Below, in pieces: positions 1 to 9,600 of a stretch of DNA of 64,000 bases. This DNA comes from Pseudomonas veronii (GTDB taxonomy: Bacteria > Pseudomonadota > Gammaproteobacteria > Pseudomonadales > Pseudomonadaceae). The DNA lies in NCBI RefSeq assembly GCF_001439695.1, contig NZ_JYLL01000005.1:310001-374000 (forward strand), given 5' to 3'. The notes beneath the pieces are model-generated. The model did not search any database, was not told where the DNA came from, and worked only from the letters and a program-made list of their open reading frames with translations. Position 1 is the first letter of the stretch. Every line of letters begins with the position of its first letter. The position numbers and the translations under genes are program-made.

Positions 1-3000
1 TGCGGCCCCAATCGTCGGTGTATTCGGCGTAGCGGTCGGCCCAGGTCTGTTCGAGGAGCAGCGCCAGGCGTTTGCGGCTGGCCAGTTGTTGACGCTCCTG
101 GACGCTGCCTTTGGGGTGATGGGTGGGCGATTGTTTCCAGGTCTGCAATTGGCTGTGCAGGGTTTGTTTCTCCAGGGTCAGGTCGTTCAGAGTGGTGCCC
201 AGTTGGTCGGTGGGGATCGCCTCGATGAAGCGGCTCAGCCGTTGCTCGCTGAGGCTCGGAAACAAGCGTTGCAAGACCTCCCTGGCAAACGTCGCCGGGT
301 GATCGGCAGGCGCGGCGCGGCAGCGGCTGAGCAGCGGGCCGCCGAGCAACTGTTGGGTGTGCCGCTCCATCACCCGGTGAGTCGCCGGCTCAGCAAGGAG
401 CGTGCGGCGCTCGGCCAAGGGTTCCAGGGCGGTCATCAGCCAGCGCCGCAGGTCTGCACCTTCGCCGGGGCGGTAACCCAGCCCGCTGTGCGACGCGGCG
501 GGCAGGCTCGACAACACGGCTTCGTACAGATTGGCCGGGCGGTGCAACGGTTGGCCGGCGCCGTCATAGACCGCATAACCGAGGCTGTTGTGGACCAACA
601 CCCGGCGAGTGGTGGCAGTGTCCGGGCCGGCCTGGCTGCGCAGAGGGCCGGTGACGGAGCCGTTGCGGATTTCAAGGTGCAGGTCGCTGAGCACGTCGGC
701 GTGCAATTGCAGGGTCTTGAGCACCAGGGTTTCCGTGGCCGGGCTGGGCGACGCTGGTGGATAGAAGCCTTCATAGGCGCGTGCCGCCTCGGCGGCCACG
801 TGCAGCTCGTCGGCCAGGTTGCGCAGGCGCAACGGCCCGCGCCGGTGCGCGGCCAGGGCCTGGCGTTCGGCGGGGCGGGCGGTGTCGAGCAGGCGGCGGG
901 CCAGGCTCAGGTCGAGGTCGGGATGGTCGTGGCGCAGGCTGATAATGCCGGGGTCGTCGCTCTCTTCACGGGCGTGGTAGACCGCCGGGGCGATGTCGCG
1001 GCTCTGGCTCAATACGTAGTCGGCCAGTTGCTCGCGTAACGCGTGTACCCGCTGCGACTTCGGCACCTCGGCGCCCAGCAGGCGGGTGATTGCCGCTTCA
1101 TCGAGAAAGCCCAGCACCCGTTCCGGCAAGTGCCCGGACAGCACTTCGCCGAGACTGATGCGCAAGGTGTCGGCGGCGCTGGCTTGCGCAGCGCCATAGC
1201 GGTGCGAGCTGCCGCTCAGGTCGGGCTTGAGGAACACTTGCAGTGCTTTGTTCCGGGGCCAACCGTCGAGTTCGGTGACCATCTGCTCGAACCAGTCCGA
1301 ACTCGGGTCGGCGCTCAAAGCCTGCCCGGCGCGGATTTTTTCGCTGGCCGCCTGGATGGAGTCGGCCGCTTCGAGCCGTTTGAGGCCGGCATCGAGCAAC
1401 GGCGGCAGTGTTTCGTTGTACTCGTACATGCGGCGTAGGGCGCCGTCTTCGGTGGCGCTGGCGACCCTTAGCTGTTCCAGCTGCGTGTCACTGAACGGTT
1501 GCACCCGATGCCCGAGACGTCGCAGCAACTGCGCACGCTCCCAGGTGCGCGGGCGTTCGCCCTCGTGGGTCGCCGCGCCGTCGCCGTTCAATTGCAGGCG
1601 CGGGCGGTAGGCGTCCGGGCGTTCGGGGTGGACCACGCGGTGCGCGTCGCTGAGCGGGTCGTATTGCACCTCCAGGTGATGGTCGCCCAGGGCCAGCAGG
1701 GTTTTGCCGTCATGCTGATGCAGGCCCGCGGGCGACGGTATCGAATCGGCGGGGATCGGGGTTTTCCGGGCGAACGCGCTGATGTCCGGGTTCCACAAGC
1801 GCCGGCTGCCGTCGGTCCGCTGCACCGGGACCAGGCCTTCGATGAAGGGCGAGAGCTTGAGCCGCGCCAACTGACCGATGTGGCCGCCCGCGGCAAACAG
1901 GGCGAACTGGATCACGCTGTCGGCCACCCCCGCCACATGTTCCCAGGCTTCGGTGCGCCGGCCTTCGCTCCAGTCGACGACGCCTTCGCACACCTCGTCC
2001 ATGATCTGGTAGGCGCTGTAGACCAGCATCAGTTCGCCGAGCACCGGCACGAAGGGCGTCAGCACCAGCAACGCGGCATTGAGGAGGTCGGCGAACATCT
2101 GCTCCAGGTTGTCCCACCAGGCCCAGCGGGCGTGGCGTTCGACGTCGGTGCTGGACACGGCGATAGTCCGCGCATCGTTGACGATTTTGTTCAGTTGCAC
2201 GCGAAACAGGTAGCTCCACAGGGTGTCCGCGTGGGGTGTCGGCGGGCGTTGGCGATAATCGTCCTGCCAGCGTTGCACGCTGAAGTGCAGGTTGGGGTCG
2301 CTGATCGGCGTGTCTTTCCAGCTCGGCCCGCTGTCGGTGCGGGCTTTTTGGTGCCATTGGATGTGGCTGAGGCGCGCATTGAGCCCGGCAAAAAAAGCCC
2401 CGCGCTCGGCATGGGGCACGAACTGGCTGAAGAACACCTGGTAGCGCGCCTTGTCGCGCAACTGACGGGTCAGTTCGGCCATGAACGCCTGGGGCGACGG
2501 GTATGCCTTGAGCGGGTGTTCGGGGTCTTCGGCGACATAAGCGATCACCCGAGGGCCTGGCGCGGCGATAAACAGCACGATGCCCACCAGCGCGACGTTC
2601 ATCACGCTGAGGGTGTAGGCCTGGAGCGGGCTCGGCCGGTCGCTCAGCAGGTCAAGCATCGAACCGTGCGTCTCGGGCTCGAGGTCGCCCTTGGCCAGGG
2701 CCAGGTGGGCGGCGCTGTTCAGCGCGGCTTTGTGGCGTGCGACCACCTCGTCGTGAACCGTGCGGGCCAGCGGCGGGTTGTTGAAGCCGAGCGCCTGACT
2801 GAGCTTGAGTTGATACTGCGCGCCGAGATCCAGCTGGCGGCAAATGTCTTTGAACCCCTGCGCCGTGAGGCGGGCGCCGCTGGTGCGGTGGGTGATCGAC
2901 AGCACATCGCGCTGGCCGCGCGCATCGCTCGGGCCGAGGAAGGCGAAGTCGAGAAAGTCGTCGCTGGCGGCGAAGTTGCCCAGCGCCGCATCGAGCAATG

Positions 3001-3376
3001 ACACGGTCTTGCTGGTCTGTGCGCCGCTGATGTTGATCTTCCACCAGGCCAGGTTGGTTTCGACATAGAGGCGCAGGTAGGTGTTGCGCACATCCACCGC
3101 GCCATAGTCGCGCAGGGCGTGTTTGAGCAGCGGTTCGGCGAAGGCGTACACATCGTTCAACCCGGCGAGCCGTTGGTCCAGGCGGTTTTGCCGCTGCCAA
3201 TGTTCGGCAATGGCGGCCTTGAGCGGGGCCGGTGCGGTCAGGCTGTTGAGGCGCGCGGTTTTCAATGCGCCGAGGCGTGCGGGCGTGGCCTGGGTGAGCC
3301 AGGCCGGCAGGGCGTCGCGGATGTGCGCGTAGTGGGCGCCGTTGAAGGCGCTGTCGAGTGACGGTAGAGCGGGCAT
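1..3376 (-). CDS. Giant toxin/effector-like protein (DUF6543-type), C-terminus outside window
   Basis: An open frame runs from ATG at 3376 to the left edge without a stop (at least 1125 residues, 3' end missing). The start has AGGA 8 nt upstream. There is no signal peptide. The N-terminal ~300 residues are helical and resemble the DUF6543 'dermonecrotic toxin-like' giants of Pseudomonas (recognised by pattern, not by search). Hydrophobic stretches lie near residues 255-280 (ending FIAAPGPRVIAYV) and 440-520. Near residue 890 is a module (LSDLHLEIRNG, then YAVYDGAGQPLHRPANLYEA) that also occurs in the 2173-aa protein at 13781-20302. The visible end is charged and helical, as found just before the LRR/NEL part of that protein, so a similar C-terminus is possible but unseen. 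It is third in a minus-strand run after the 1733-aa protein and the PBP-like gene (82-bp gap). Function is inferred only. Confidence 0.8.
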   Translation of the reverse strand, partial: MPALPSLDSAFNGAHYAHIRDALPAWLTQATPARLGALKTARLNSLTAPAPLKAAIAEHWQRQNRLDQRLAGLNDVYAFAEPLLKHALRDYGAVDVRNTYLRLYVETNLAWWKINISGAQTSKTVSLLDAALGNFAASDDFLDFAFLGPSDARGQRDVLSITHRTSGARLTAQGFKDICRQLDLGAQYQLKLSQALGFNNPPLARTVHDEVVARHKAALNSAAHLALAKGDLEPETHGSMLDLLSDRPSPLQAYTLSVMNVALVGIVLFIAAPGPRVIAYVAEDPEHPLKAYPSPQAFMAELTRQLRDKARYQVFFSQFVPHAERGAFFAGLNARLSHIQWHQKARTDSGPSWKDTPISDPNLHFSVQRWQDDYRQRPPTPHADTLWSYLFRVQLNKIVNDARTIAVSSTDVERHARWAWWDNLEQMFADLLNAALLVLTPFVPVLGELMLVYSAYQIMDEVCEGVVDWSEGRRTEAWEHVAGVADSVIQFALFAAGGHIGQLARLKLSPFIEGLVPVQRTDGSRRLWNPDISAFARKTPIPADSIPSPAGLHQHDGKTLLALGDHHLEVQYDPLSDAHRVVHPERPDAYRPRLQLNGDGAATHEGERPRTWERAQLLRRLGHRVQPFSDTQLEQLRVASATEDGALRRMYEYNETLPPLLDAGLKRLEAADSIQAASEKIRAGQALSADPSSDWFEQMVTELDGWPRNKALQVFLKPDLSGSSHRYGAAQASAADTLRISLGEVLSGHLPERVLGFLDEAAITRLLGAEVPKSQRVHALREQLADYVLSQSRDIAPAVYHAREESDDPGIISLRHDHPDLDLSLARRLLDTARPAERQALAAHRRGPLRLRNLADELHVAAEAARAYEGFYPPASPSPATETLVLKTLQLHADVLSDLHLEIRNGSVTGPLRSQAGPDTATTRRVLVHNSLGYAVYDGAGQPLHRPANLYEAVLSSLPAASHSGLGYRPGEGADLRRWLMTALEPLAERRTLLAEPATHRVMERHTQQLLGGPLLSRCRAAPADHPATFAREVLQRLFPSLSEQRLSRFIEAIPTDQLGTTLNDLTLEKQTLHSQLQTWKQSPTHHPKGSVQERQQLASRKRLALLLEQTWADRYAEYTDDWGR

Positions 3377-3458
3377 GGATCAAGTCCTGTAAAGGGTGAT
3401 CCATGAGTGTGTGTGGCGGCGTCGCGCCGCGGTGGCAGATAGGTAGTGCAGCCGGGCG

Positions 3459-6400
3459 TCAGGGTTGGCGGGCCAGGCACAGCGTCGGGTCGCCCGGTTG
3501 CAGCAGCGGGTTGAGCATCGGCGCCATGCCCTTGAGCACCTGCACCGGCAAGGCCGAGGTGAAGGTGAAGTGCTGCGCCGACGCCCCCGGCACAAACGCG
3601 GTGAGGGTGCCGAAGTGATGCGCGCCGATGTAGAACACGAAGGTCGCCGTGCGGTTGATCGATTTCGAACTGAGCATGCGCCCGCCGGGCCCCATGGCCT
3701 CGATGCGGTTATCGCCGGTGCCGGTTTTGCCGCCCATCGCCAGCGCCGTGCCGTCCGCCAGTTTGAAGCTGCCGGCCACCCGCTTGGCGGTGCCGGCGTC
3801 GACCACTTGCGACAGCGCGCCGCGCAACGCCGTGGCGACTTCGCTGGGCAGCACCCGTTTGCCGCGGTTCGGGTCGTTGACCACGCGGGTTTCATAGGGC
3901 GTGCCGCTGGCGAATTGCAGGCTGTCGATACGCAGCACCGGCAAGCGCACGCCGTCGTTGAGGATGATGCCCATCAGTTCCGCAAGGGCGGCGGGGCGGT
4001 CGCCGGAACTGCCGATGGCGGTGGCCAGCGACGGCACCAGATGGTCGAACGGGTAGCCCACGGCCTGCCAGCGCTGGTGGATATCGAGGAACGCTTCGAT
4101 CTCCAGCATGGTGCGGATCCGGCTGTCACGCGCACTCTGGTGACGGCTCTTGAACAGCCAGCTGTAGACCTCCTGGCGTTCGAATTCACTGGCTTTGACG
4201 ATTTCGTCGAAGCTCGCCTCAGGGTGGTTGAGCAGGTAGCCCAGCAGCCACAGGTCCAGCGGATGCACCTTGGCGATATAGCCCTGGTCCGGCAGGTCGT
4301 AGGCGCCGGGGCCGTAACTCTGGTAGAGCCGTTCGAGGCGCTCGTCGCTGAGCGTATCGGGGGTTTTGAGGTTTTTCAGGTGCGAGCGCACGAAGGTGTT
4401 GAAACTCGCCTGGCTGGCCTGGGGCAGCAAATAGCGGTGGACGGCGGCCAGGCGGATCGCGGTGGGGTGCAGGCTGTCCATGAAGGTGTCGAGTCGGGCC
4501 TGGGTGTCTTTGTGGCGGTATTTTTTCCAGAACTTGAGCAGGAACGCGGTGCCTTCGTGGTCGGCGAACTTGGCCAGGTATTCCTGGCGGCGCGGGTCGT
4601 TGTCGTCCTTGAGCAGCCGTGCGCTGTTGTCTTCGCCCGAATAGGTGGTGTAGCGCACCAGGTCGCGCATCAGGCGAATGAACGGCAGGTTGATCGACTC
4701 GCGCAGGGCATCGCGCAAGGTCGGGTTGCGGCCGTTGTCTTCGTTGCGAAAGTTATGGAAGCGGTGCAGGCCGCCGCCGGTGAAAAACGCCTCGCCGGGG
4801 CTGGCCGAGTAGGTGCGGTCGAGGGCGGCGTCGAGCATTTTCGCCAGGTCGCGGTCGCTGTGCTGGATCAGGTAATTCAGCGCCCAGCGCGAGAGCACAT
4901 CCTGCTCGGGCAGCTCGACGCTTTTCAGCTCGGCGGGCGTGCGCGCCTGGTAGCGTGCATGCAGCTCGGTGACGATCTGCAGGTAGGTGGTCAGCACCCG
5001 CAGCTTGGCGGTGGAGCCCAGTTCGAGTTTGCTGCCTTCGTTGATATCGAACGGCTGGTCGGTGTTGTCGGTCTGCACCCGCACGCGTGCGCCGTCGGGC
5101 GTCAGTTCGTAGAGGGTGAAGCTGTAGCGCACCTGCGGTGTGCTTTGCGGCGTCAGCAGGCGCGGGCCGAGCAGGCCCATCTGCGCGGCGAACGCCGGGT
5201 CGGCCAGGTGCTTGAGGTAGTCGGTGGCCTGGGTTTGCAGCGCGTAATGCAAGGTGCTGGTGGCCGACAGGTCGAGGCGGTCGAGGTCATACAGCGAGCG
5301 GTTGAGCAGGCTGGCGAGACGGCTGCGGGCGACGTTGATGGCTTTGTTGGTTTCTACCGGCTGGAGGGTCGGTTGCTGCTGCCAGTCGCGGTAGGTCACG
5401 TGGCTGGCGAGGGCGGCGGCGGACAAGGTGGCGGGGATCACCTGGTTCTGCGCGAGCAGGCGGATATGGCTGTCGGTCAATTGCGCCAGCTCTTCGCGAC
5501 CTTTGGTCAGGTAGTGCGAGGGCCGGCGTTGGGCAATCATCAGCGACAGCACCTGGCGCAGGGCCAGGCCGCGTCTGGCCAGGCTCGCCGGGTCTTGTGC
5601 GCTGTCGCTCAGCGCCTGGTTGACCTGATTGAAGTCGGCGCCGTACCACACCCGCAGGCCTTCGGCCAGGCCATGCACTTCGCCGTGGCCCGGCACGGCG
5701 GACAACGGCACGCTGTTGAGATAGTCGCGCACGATATTGCGCCGACTGCCCGAGGTGTCCGGCCCGGCCTGGTAGGCCCGCACGCTGGCGGACATCATCT
5801 GGCGGATTTTCTCACCGCCGGACAAGGTCAAGCCGTCGGGCGAATGGCGATATTTCTCGAGCTGTGTGGCCAGGGTGCTGCCGCCGGCGGTCTGCCCCGG
5901 CAGATGCAGGAGTTTGGCTACTTGCGACCAGGCCGCCTTGGCAAAGCGCGGCCAGTCCACCGCCGGGTTGGCCAGCGGTTGCGTGGGGTCCAGCAGGTCG
6001 CGGTCCTCAATGAACAGCAGGCTCTGCACCACCAACGGCGGAACCTCGGCAAAGCTGGCGTAGAGCTGTTGCGGGTAGGTGAAGGCATACAGCGGCGCGG
6101 CGCGGCAATCGGTGATGCTCAGGCCGGCCTGGACTTTTTCCGCGTAGGGCACGAACAGCCCGTGCTCGGCATAGCCCAGCAAGGCCGGGGAGAAGCGTGT
6201 CTGGGCCTGGATCAGGTAATTGCGCTTGAGCAGGCGCGGTAGGAATTCATTCAGCGCGCTGTAGCCCAGGCGCCGGTCGAACGGGCCGTCGCCGGGGTAC
6301 ACGATGGCATCGCTGGCGCCGGGCTCCAGGCGATAACTGAGGGTGGCGGCCAACGGGCTCAGGTAGCGGGCCTGCAGGCGCGAGGTGTGCATTTCCACGC

Positions 6401-6575
6401 TGGCGGCCCAGCCCAATGCCAGCAGCGCGAGCAACAGCACCAGCCACACCAGGCGCCACCACCCGGATCGCCGGCGGGCGCTGTGTGGCAATGGCAGTTG
6501 ATCCGGGCTGTCGGTCGGCAGCGCAGCCTGTTTCGAATCGGTTTGCCATAAAGCGCCCATAGTCGATTCATCCAT
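3459..6575 (-). CDS. Penicillin-binding-protein-like transglycosylase/transpeptidase
   Basis: A 1038-aa membrane-anchored protein with class A PBP architecture. A short cytoplasmic N-terminus is followed by one transmembrane segment (about residues 37-60). The glycosyltransferase 51 domain comes next, with first catalytic Glu190 in FIEDRDLL and a GGSTLATQLEKY block. A transpeptidase domain follows, with Ser521-x-x-Lys524 (GSTAKLR) and Lys950-Thr-Gly (GGKTGTGDN). Class A PBPs polymerise and cross-link peptidoglycan at the inner membrane. The third GT51 block, normally RKxxE, reads EKIRQ here, so Gln259 stands where the second catalytic Glu is expected and polymerase activity is doubtful. The protein is longer than usual, with an extra helical region between about 600 and 800. 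It lies between two giant toxin-like genes in the same direction (58-bp and 82-bp gaps), so a role linked to them is plausible. An in-frame ATG at 6560 is an alternative start. Confidence 0.85.
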   Translation of the reverse strand: MDESTMGALWQTDSKQAALPTDSPDQLPLPHSARRRSGWWRLVWLVLLLALLALGWAASVEMHTSRLQARYLSPLAATLSYRLEPGASDAIVYPGDGPFDRRLGYSALNEFLPRLLKRNYLIQAQTRFSPALLGYAEHGLFVPYAEKVQAGLSITDCRAAPLYAFTYPQQLYASFAEVPPLVVQSLLFIEDRDLLDPTQPLANPAVDWPRFAKAAWSQVAKLLHLPGQTAGGSTLATQLEKYRHSPDGLTLSGGEKIRQMMSASVRAYQAGPDTSGSRRNIVRDYLNSVPLSAVPGHGEVHGLAEGLRVWYGADFNQVNQALSDSAQDPASLARRGLALRQVLSLMIAQRRPSHYLTKGREELAQLTDSHIRLLAQNQVIPATLSAAALASHVTYRDWQQQPTLQPVETNKAINVARSRLASLLNRSLYDLDRLDLSATSTLHYALQTQATDYLKHLADPAFAAQMGLLGPRLLTPQSTPQVRYSFTLYELTPDGARVRVQTDNTDQPFDINEGSKLELGSTAKLRVLTTYLQIVTELHARYQARTPAELKSVELPEQDVLSRWALNYLIQHSDRDLAKMLDAALDRTYSASPGEAFFTGGGLHRFHNFRNEDNGRNPTLRDALRESINLPFIRLMRDLVRYTTYSGEDNSARLLKDDNDPRRQEYLAKFADHEGTAFLLKFWKKYRHKDTQARLDTFMDSLHPTAIRLAAVHRYLLPQASQASFNTFVRSHLKNLKTPDTLSDERLERLYQSYGPGAYDLPDQGYIAKVHPLDLWLLGYLLNHPEASFDEIVKASEFERQEVYSWLFKSRHQSARDSRIRTMLEIEAFLDIHQRWQAVGYPFDHLVPSLATAIGSSGDRPAALAELMGIILNDGVRLPVLRIDSLQFASGTPYETRVVNDPNRGKRVLPSEVATALRGALSQVVDAGTAKRVAGSFKLADGTALAMGGKTGTGDNRIEAMGPGGRMLSSKSINRTATFVFYIGAHHFGTLTAFVPGASAQHFTFTSALPVQVLKGMAPMLNPLLQPGDPTLCLARQP

Positions 6576-6633
6576 TTACGCAGATTGATCGGACTTGGGT
6601 GAAGCTTAGTCGTTGGTGACGAAATGTGTCGGC

Positions 6634-9600
6634 TCACGGCTGCGGGCGTTTCACGCCATTGCGCAGCAGCGCCAGCCAGTTGCGGTCGTTGGCCTGGCCC
6701 CAGCGGTAGGTGCCGCGATCGTTGAAAAACACCGAAATGTCTTCCAGGTACCACATGTGCATTTTGACGTTGAGTTGACGCACATAGTCGCTTGCCGGGC
6801 AGACGATGGCTGCCCAGGGGTCGCATATCCACAGGCCGACCCAGCCCGCTTCGCTGAAGTCCAGGGTCGAGCCCAGCGTCGCCGGCGGGTTCCCCACCAC
6901 CACAAACGCGTGGGCGGGCGGGCTGGTGCCCCAGACGCGCGCGGCGCCGCCGTTGAACCTGATCAGTTCGCTCGCCACGTGGGCCATCTGGTCGCAATTG
7001 CCTGCGCCGGTCTTGAGGATCACTTCGGTGTAGTTGGGCTGGCCCGCCCGGCTGTACTGCCACATCACCAGCGGTTCGGCGATGGCCAGCCGTTCCAGCT
7101 CGTCGACCCCCGTGCCCACGATGTTGGCCGAGCCGATCCCGGTGCTTTTGACCAACGCCACGGTGCTGGCCTGGGCCTTGCTGGCCAGGTATTGATTGAG
7201 GGTCTGGCCAGGCTGGGCGAGGTAGGGCGGCCAGGTGTCGAGTTTCAAGGGTGTGACGGCCACGCTCATGCCCAGGCGCTGCCCCTGATCGCTGGCGTTG
7301 AGCAACAACTCGCGCTGCTTGATAACCCGCAGGCCGCGTGACTGCTCGAGCAGGCGCTTGAGTTTGGCCGCACCGAAGCCGCGCCTGGCCAGTTGTTGGC
7401 TCAGTACCTCCAGGGTGGGCAGTGTGACCAACGGGCGGTTATGCACAAACCCGGCGGCGCTCAAGTAGTCGAGCTTGCGCTGGCTGAATGCGCGGATCAG
7501 CTGTTCGGGTTCACCGCCGAGGTTGAAGTCCAGGCGGTTGAACAGCATCGCCGGAGCGGGGGCGATGGCGATGCCTTCGTAAAAGACCCCGGCGTCGGCC
7601 TCCACGATAATCCGCGTGCCTCCCGCCGGGGTCAGTTCGATCGCCATGGCACGCAGGGTTCGGCTGTCATCGGTGCCCGCTGTCAGCCCGGTCAGCTCGA
7701 CCACGCGGGTGTCGCGGTTGAGTTGATTGTCCAACTGATTGTTGGGCAGGCCGAATTGCGCTTCGTTGGCGATGAGCCGACCGGTGAGCTGGGGCTTGTA
7801 GGTCAGCGGCGCGGTCCTGGCCACTGGCGTCAGTTCAAAGCTGGTGCCTTGGGGCATCGCTTCGTACAGCCGGCGGTTGTGGACCAGCTTGCGCGGGCCA
7901 GGGCCGACGGCGGGGGCGGGGATCAGGCGCAGGTGCTCGATGGCCTGGGCGCGGCGTTGCTGGATCGAGGCGTTGAACGCGGTGAGTTTTTTGGTGAAGC
8001 AGATCAGTGGGATCGGGCTGCGTTTGCTGCGCGCCGCACCGCACAGGCTGTCGAAGCCTTCGGCGGCCTTGAAGTAGGCGGGCGAGGCCAGGTCGTCCAG
8101 GTGGGTCGGCGCCTGGTGCTCCAGGCGGAACAGGTTGTCGCCGTCGAGCAGGTCAGTGGCGTCGCGACGCGCAATCAGCAGCGGCTGGGTGGCGAACAGC
8201 CGTTCGCTGACCAGCACCTGCTGCCCGCGGGCGTTCTGCATCGGCGCCACGCCAAGGGCGCTGTCCAGACGAAAGGTGTGGCTCGGCGGCCCATAGGGTT
8301 TGCCGGTGAACGGGTGGCACGGGTACCAGTGGTTTTTGTGCAGCAGCGCATTGATCCGCAGCAGGTCGCTGCCGCGCAGCAGCGTGCCGCTGCCGAGGTT
8401 GGCGCCGGCGAGCAGCCGGGGGTAGTCGAGCAGGAACCGGTCGGCGGTGCGACGTTGAACCTGTTCGATGGCCGTGTGGAGGATTTTCCGCGCGCCGCCG
8501 CTCAGCCGGATCACCCCGCTGCGAGCCAGCCTGAACAGGCCCGGAAGGCCGTCCAGCGGGTTCAGCGCGGTGTTGAGAAAGGCGCCGCTCAAACGGGCCA
8601 ATTGCAGCAGTTTGATCGGCAACGGCGCGGTTTTTTTCAACACCGCCAGGGACGCCGTGAGAAAGCGCTGGGTGGGGAACAGCAGCGCCAACAGGTCGAT
8701 AAAGCAGGCGTAGCCGCCGTCGATGACACGGCGGGTGTCGCCGGAACCGAGGTCCTCGGCGCAGGACCAGAACGGCACGAGGGCTTTGAGGCGTGTCCAC
8801 AATCGATCCCAGCGTTGTTGCATCTGTTCGCGCTGCGTGGTCCCCCGGGCTTGCAGGTGCAAGGCGTCGACTTCGAGGAAGAAGTGCTCGCGCACGATGG
8901 CTTGGGCAATGGCGCGGTTGAGCGTCGAACCGTAGGTCAACGCCGCCGTCGTCGGCGGCTGGGCGGGGGGCGGGCTGAATGACCACAGCGTCTGCACAAT
9001 CACCTTGGCGCGCACCCCCGGCCGTGGCGGGCGCCCGTTGGCATAGGCGTCCCAGTCCAGCGGCAGTTCATCGCCCATCAGCAGTTGGGTGACCGGGCGG
9101 GTGGCGTGGGGAGTGCCGGTGGCCACCGACATCAGCGTGCCGCCCTCGCGGAATGCCAGCGGTGCGCCGCGGCGTTTGTCGACGCGGTTCAACAGCGGGA
9201 ACAGCTCGTATTCCTGCACCGCGCTGGGCGATGTGCCGCGCAGGATCACGCCCATTCGGGCGCTACGCGCCAACGCTTCCTCCGGGCTCAGCAGGGCGAG
9301 GTCTTTGCCGGGTTCTTTTTTTAGTACCAACAGCTGCAAGTCGGCTTGTTGCAGGTGGTGTCGGTCGGCCAGCGGCAGTTGCGCCAGCAGGTCTTCGATC
9401 AGGCTGCTGTAGGCCTGCTTCAGGCGTTCGATGTAGGCCGCGAACGCGCTGTCGAAGCGTTGATGGATGTTGCCCAGGCGCCCGAACGATGGGCGCAGTT
9501 GTGCCAGGTCCAGTTGGGGCTCGGTGGACTGCCAGCGGCTGTCGCTCAGTTGGCCATCCATGTGCAACTCCACCAGGCTGTGCAGGCTGTAGTTCCGGCG

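Noticed and set aside
86..3001. Plus-strand open frames of 317 and 500 codons
   Set aside because: They are antisense to the partial giant gene, whose minus-strand frame stays open over its full length and gives a coherent protein.
3465..6242. 925-codon open frame on the plus strand
   Set aside because: It is antisense to the PBP-like gene, lies in the shadow frame created by high GC third positions, and its protein shows no domain.
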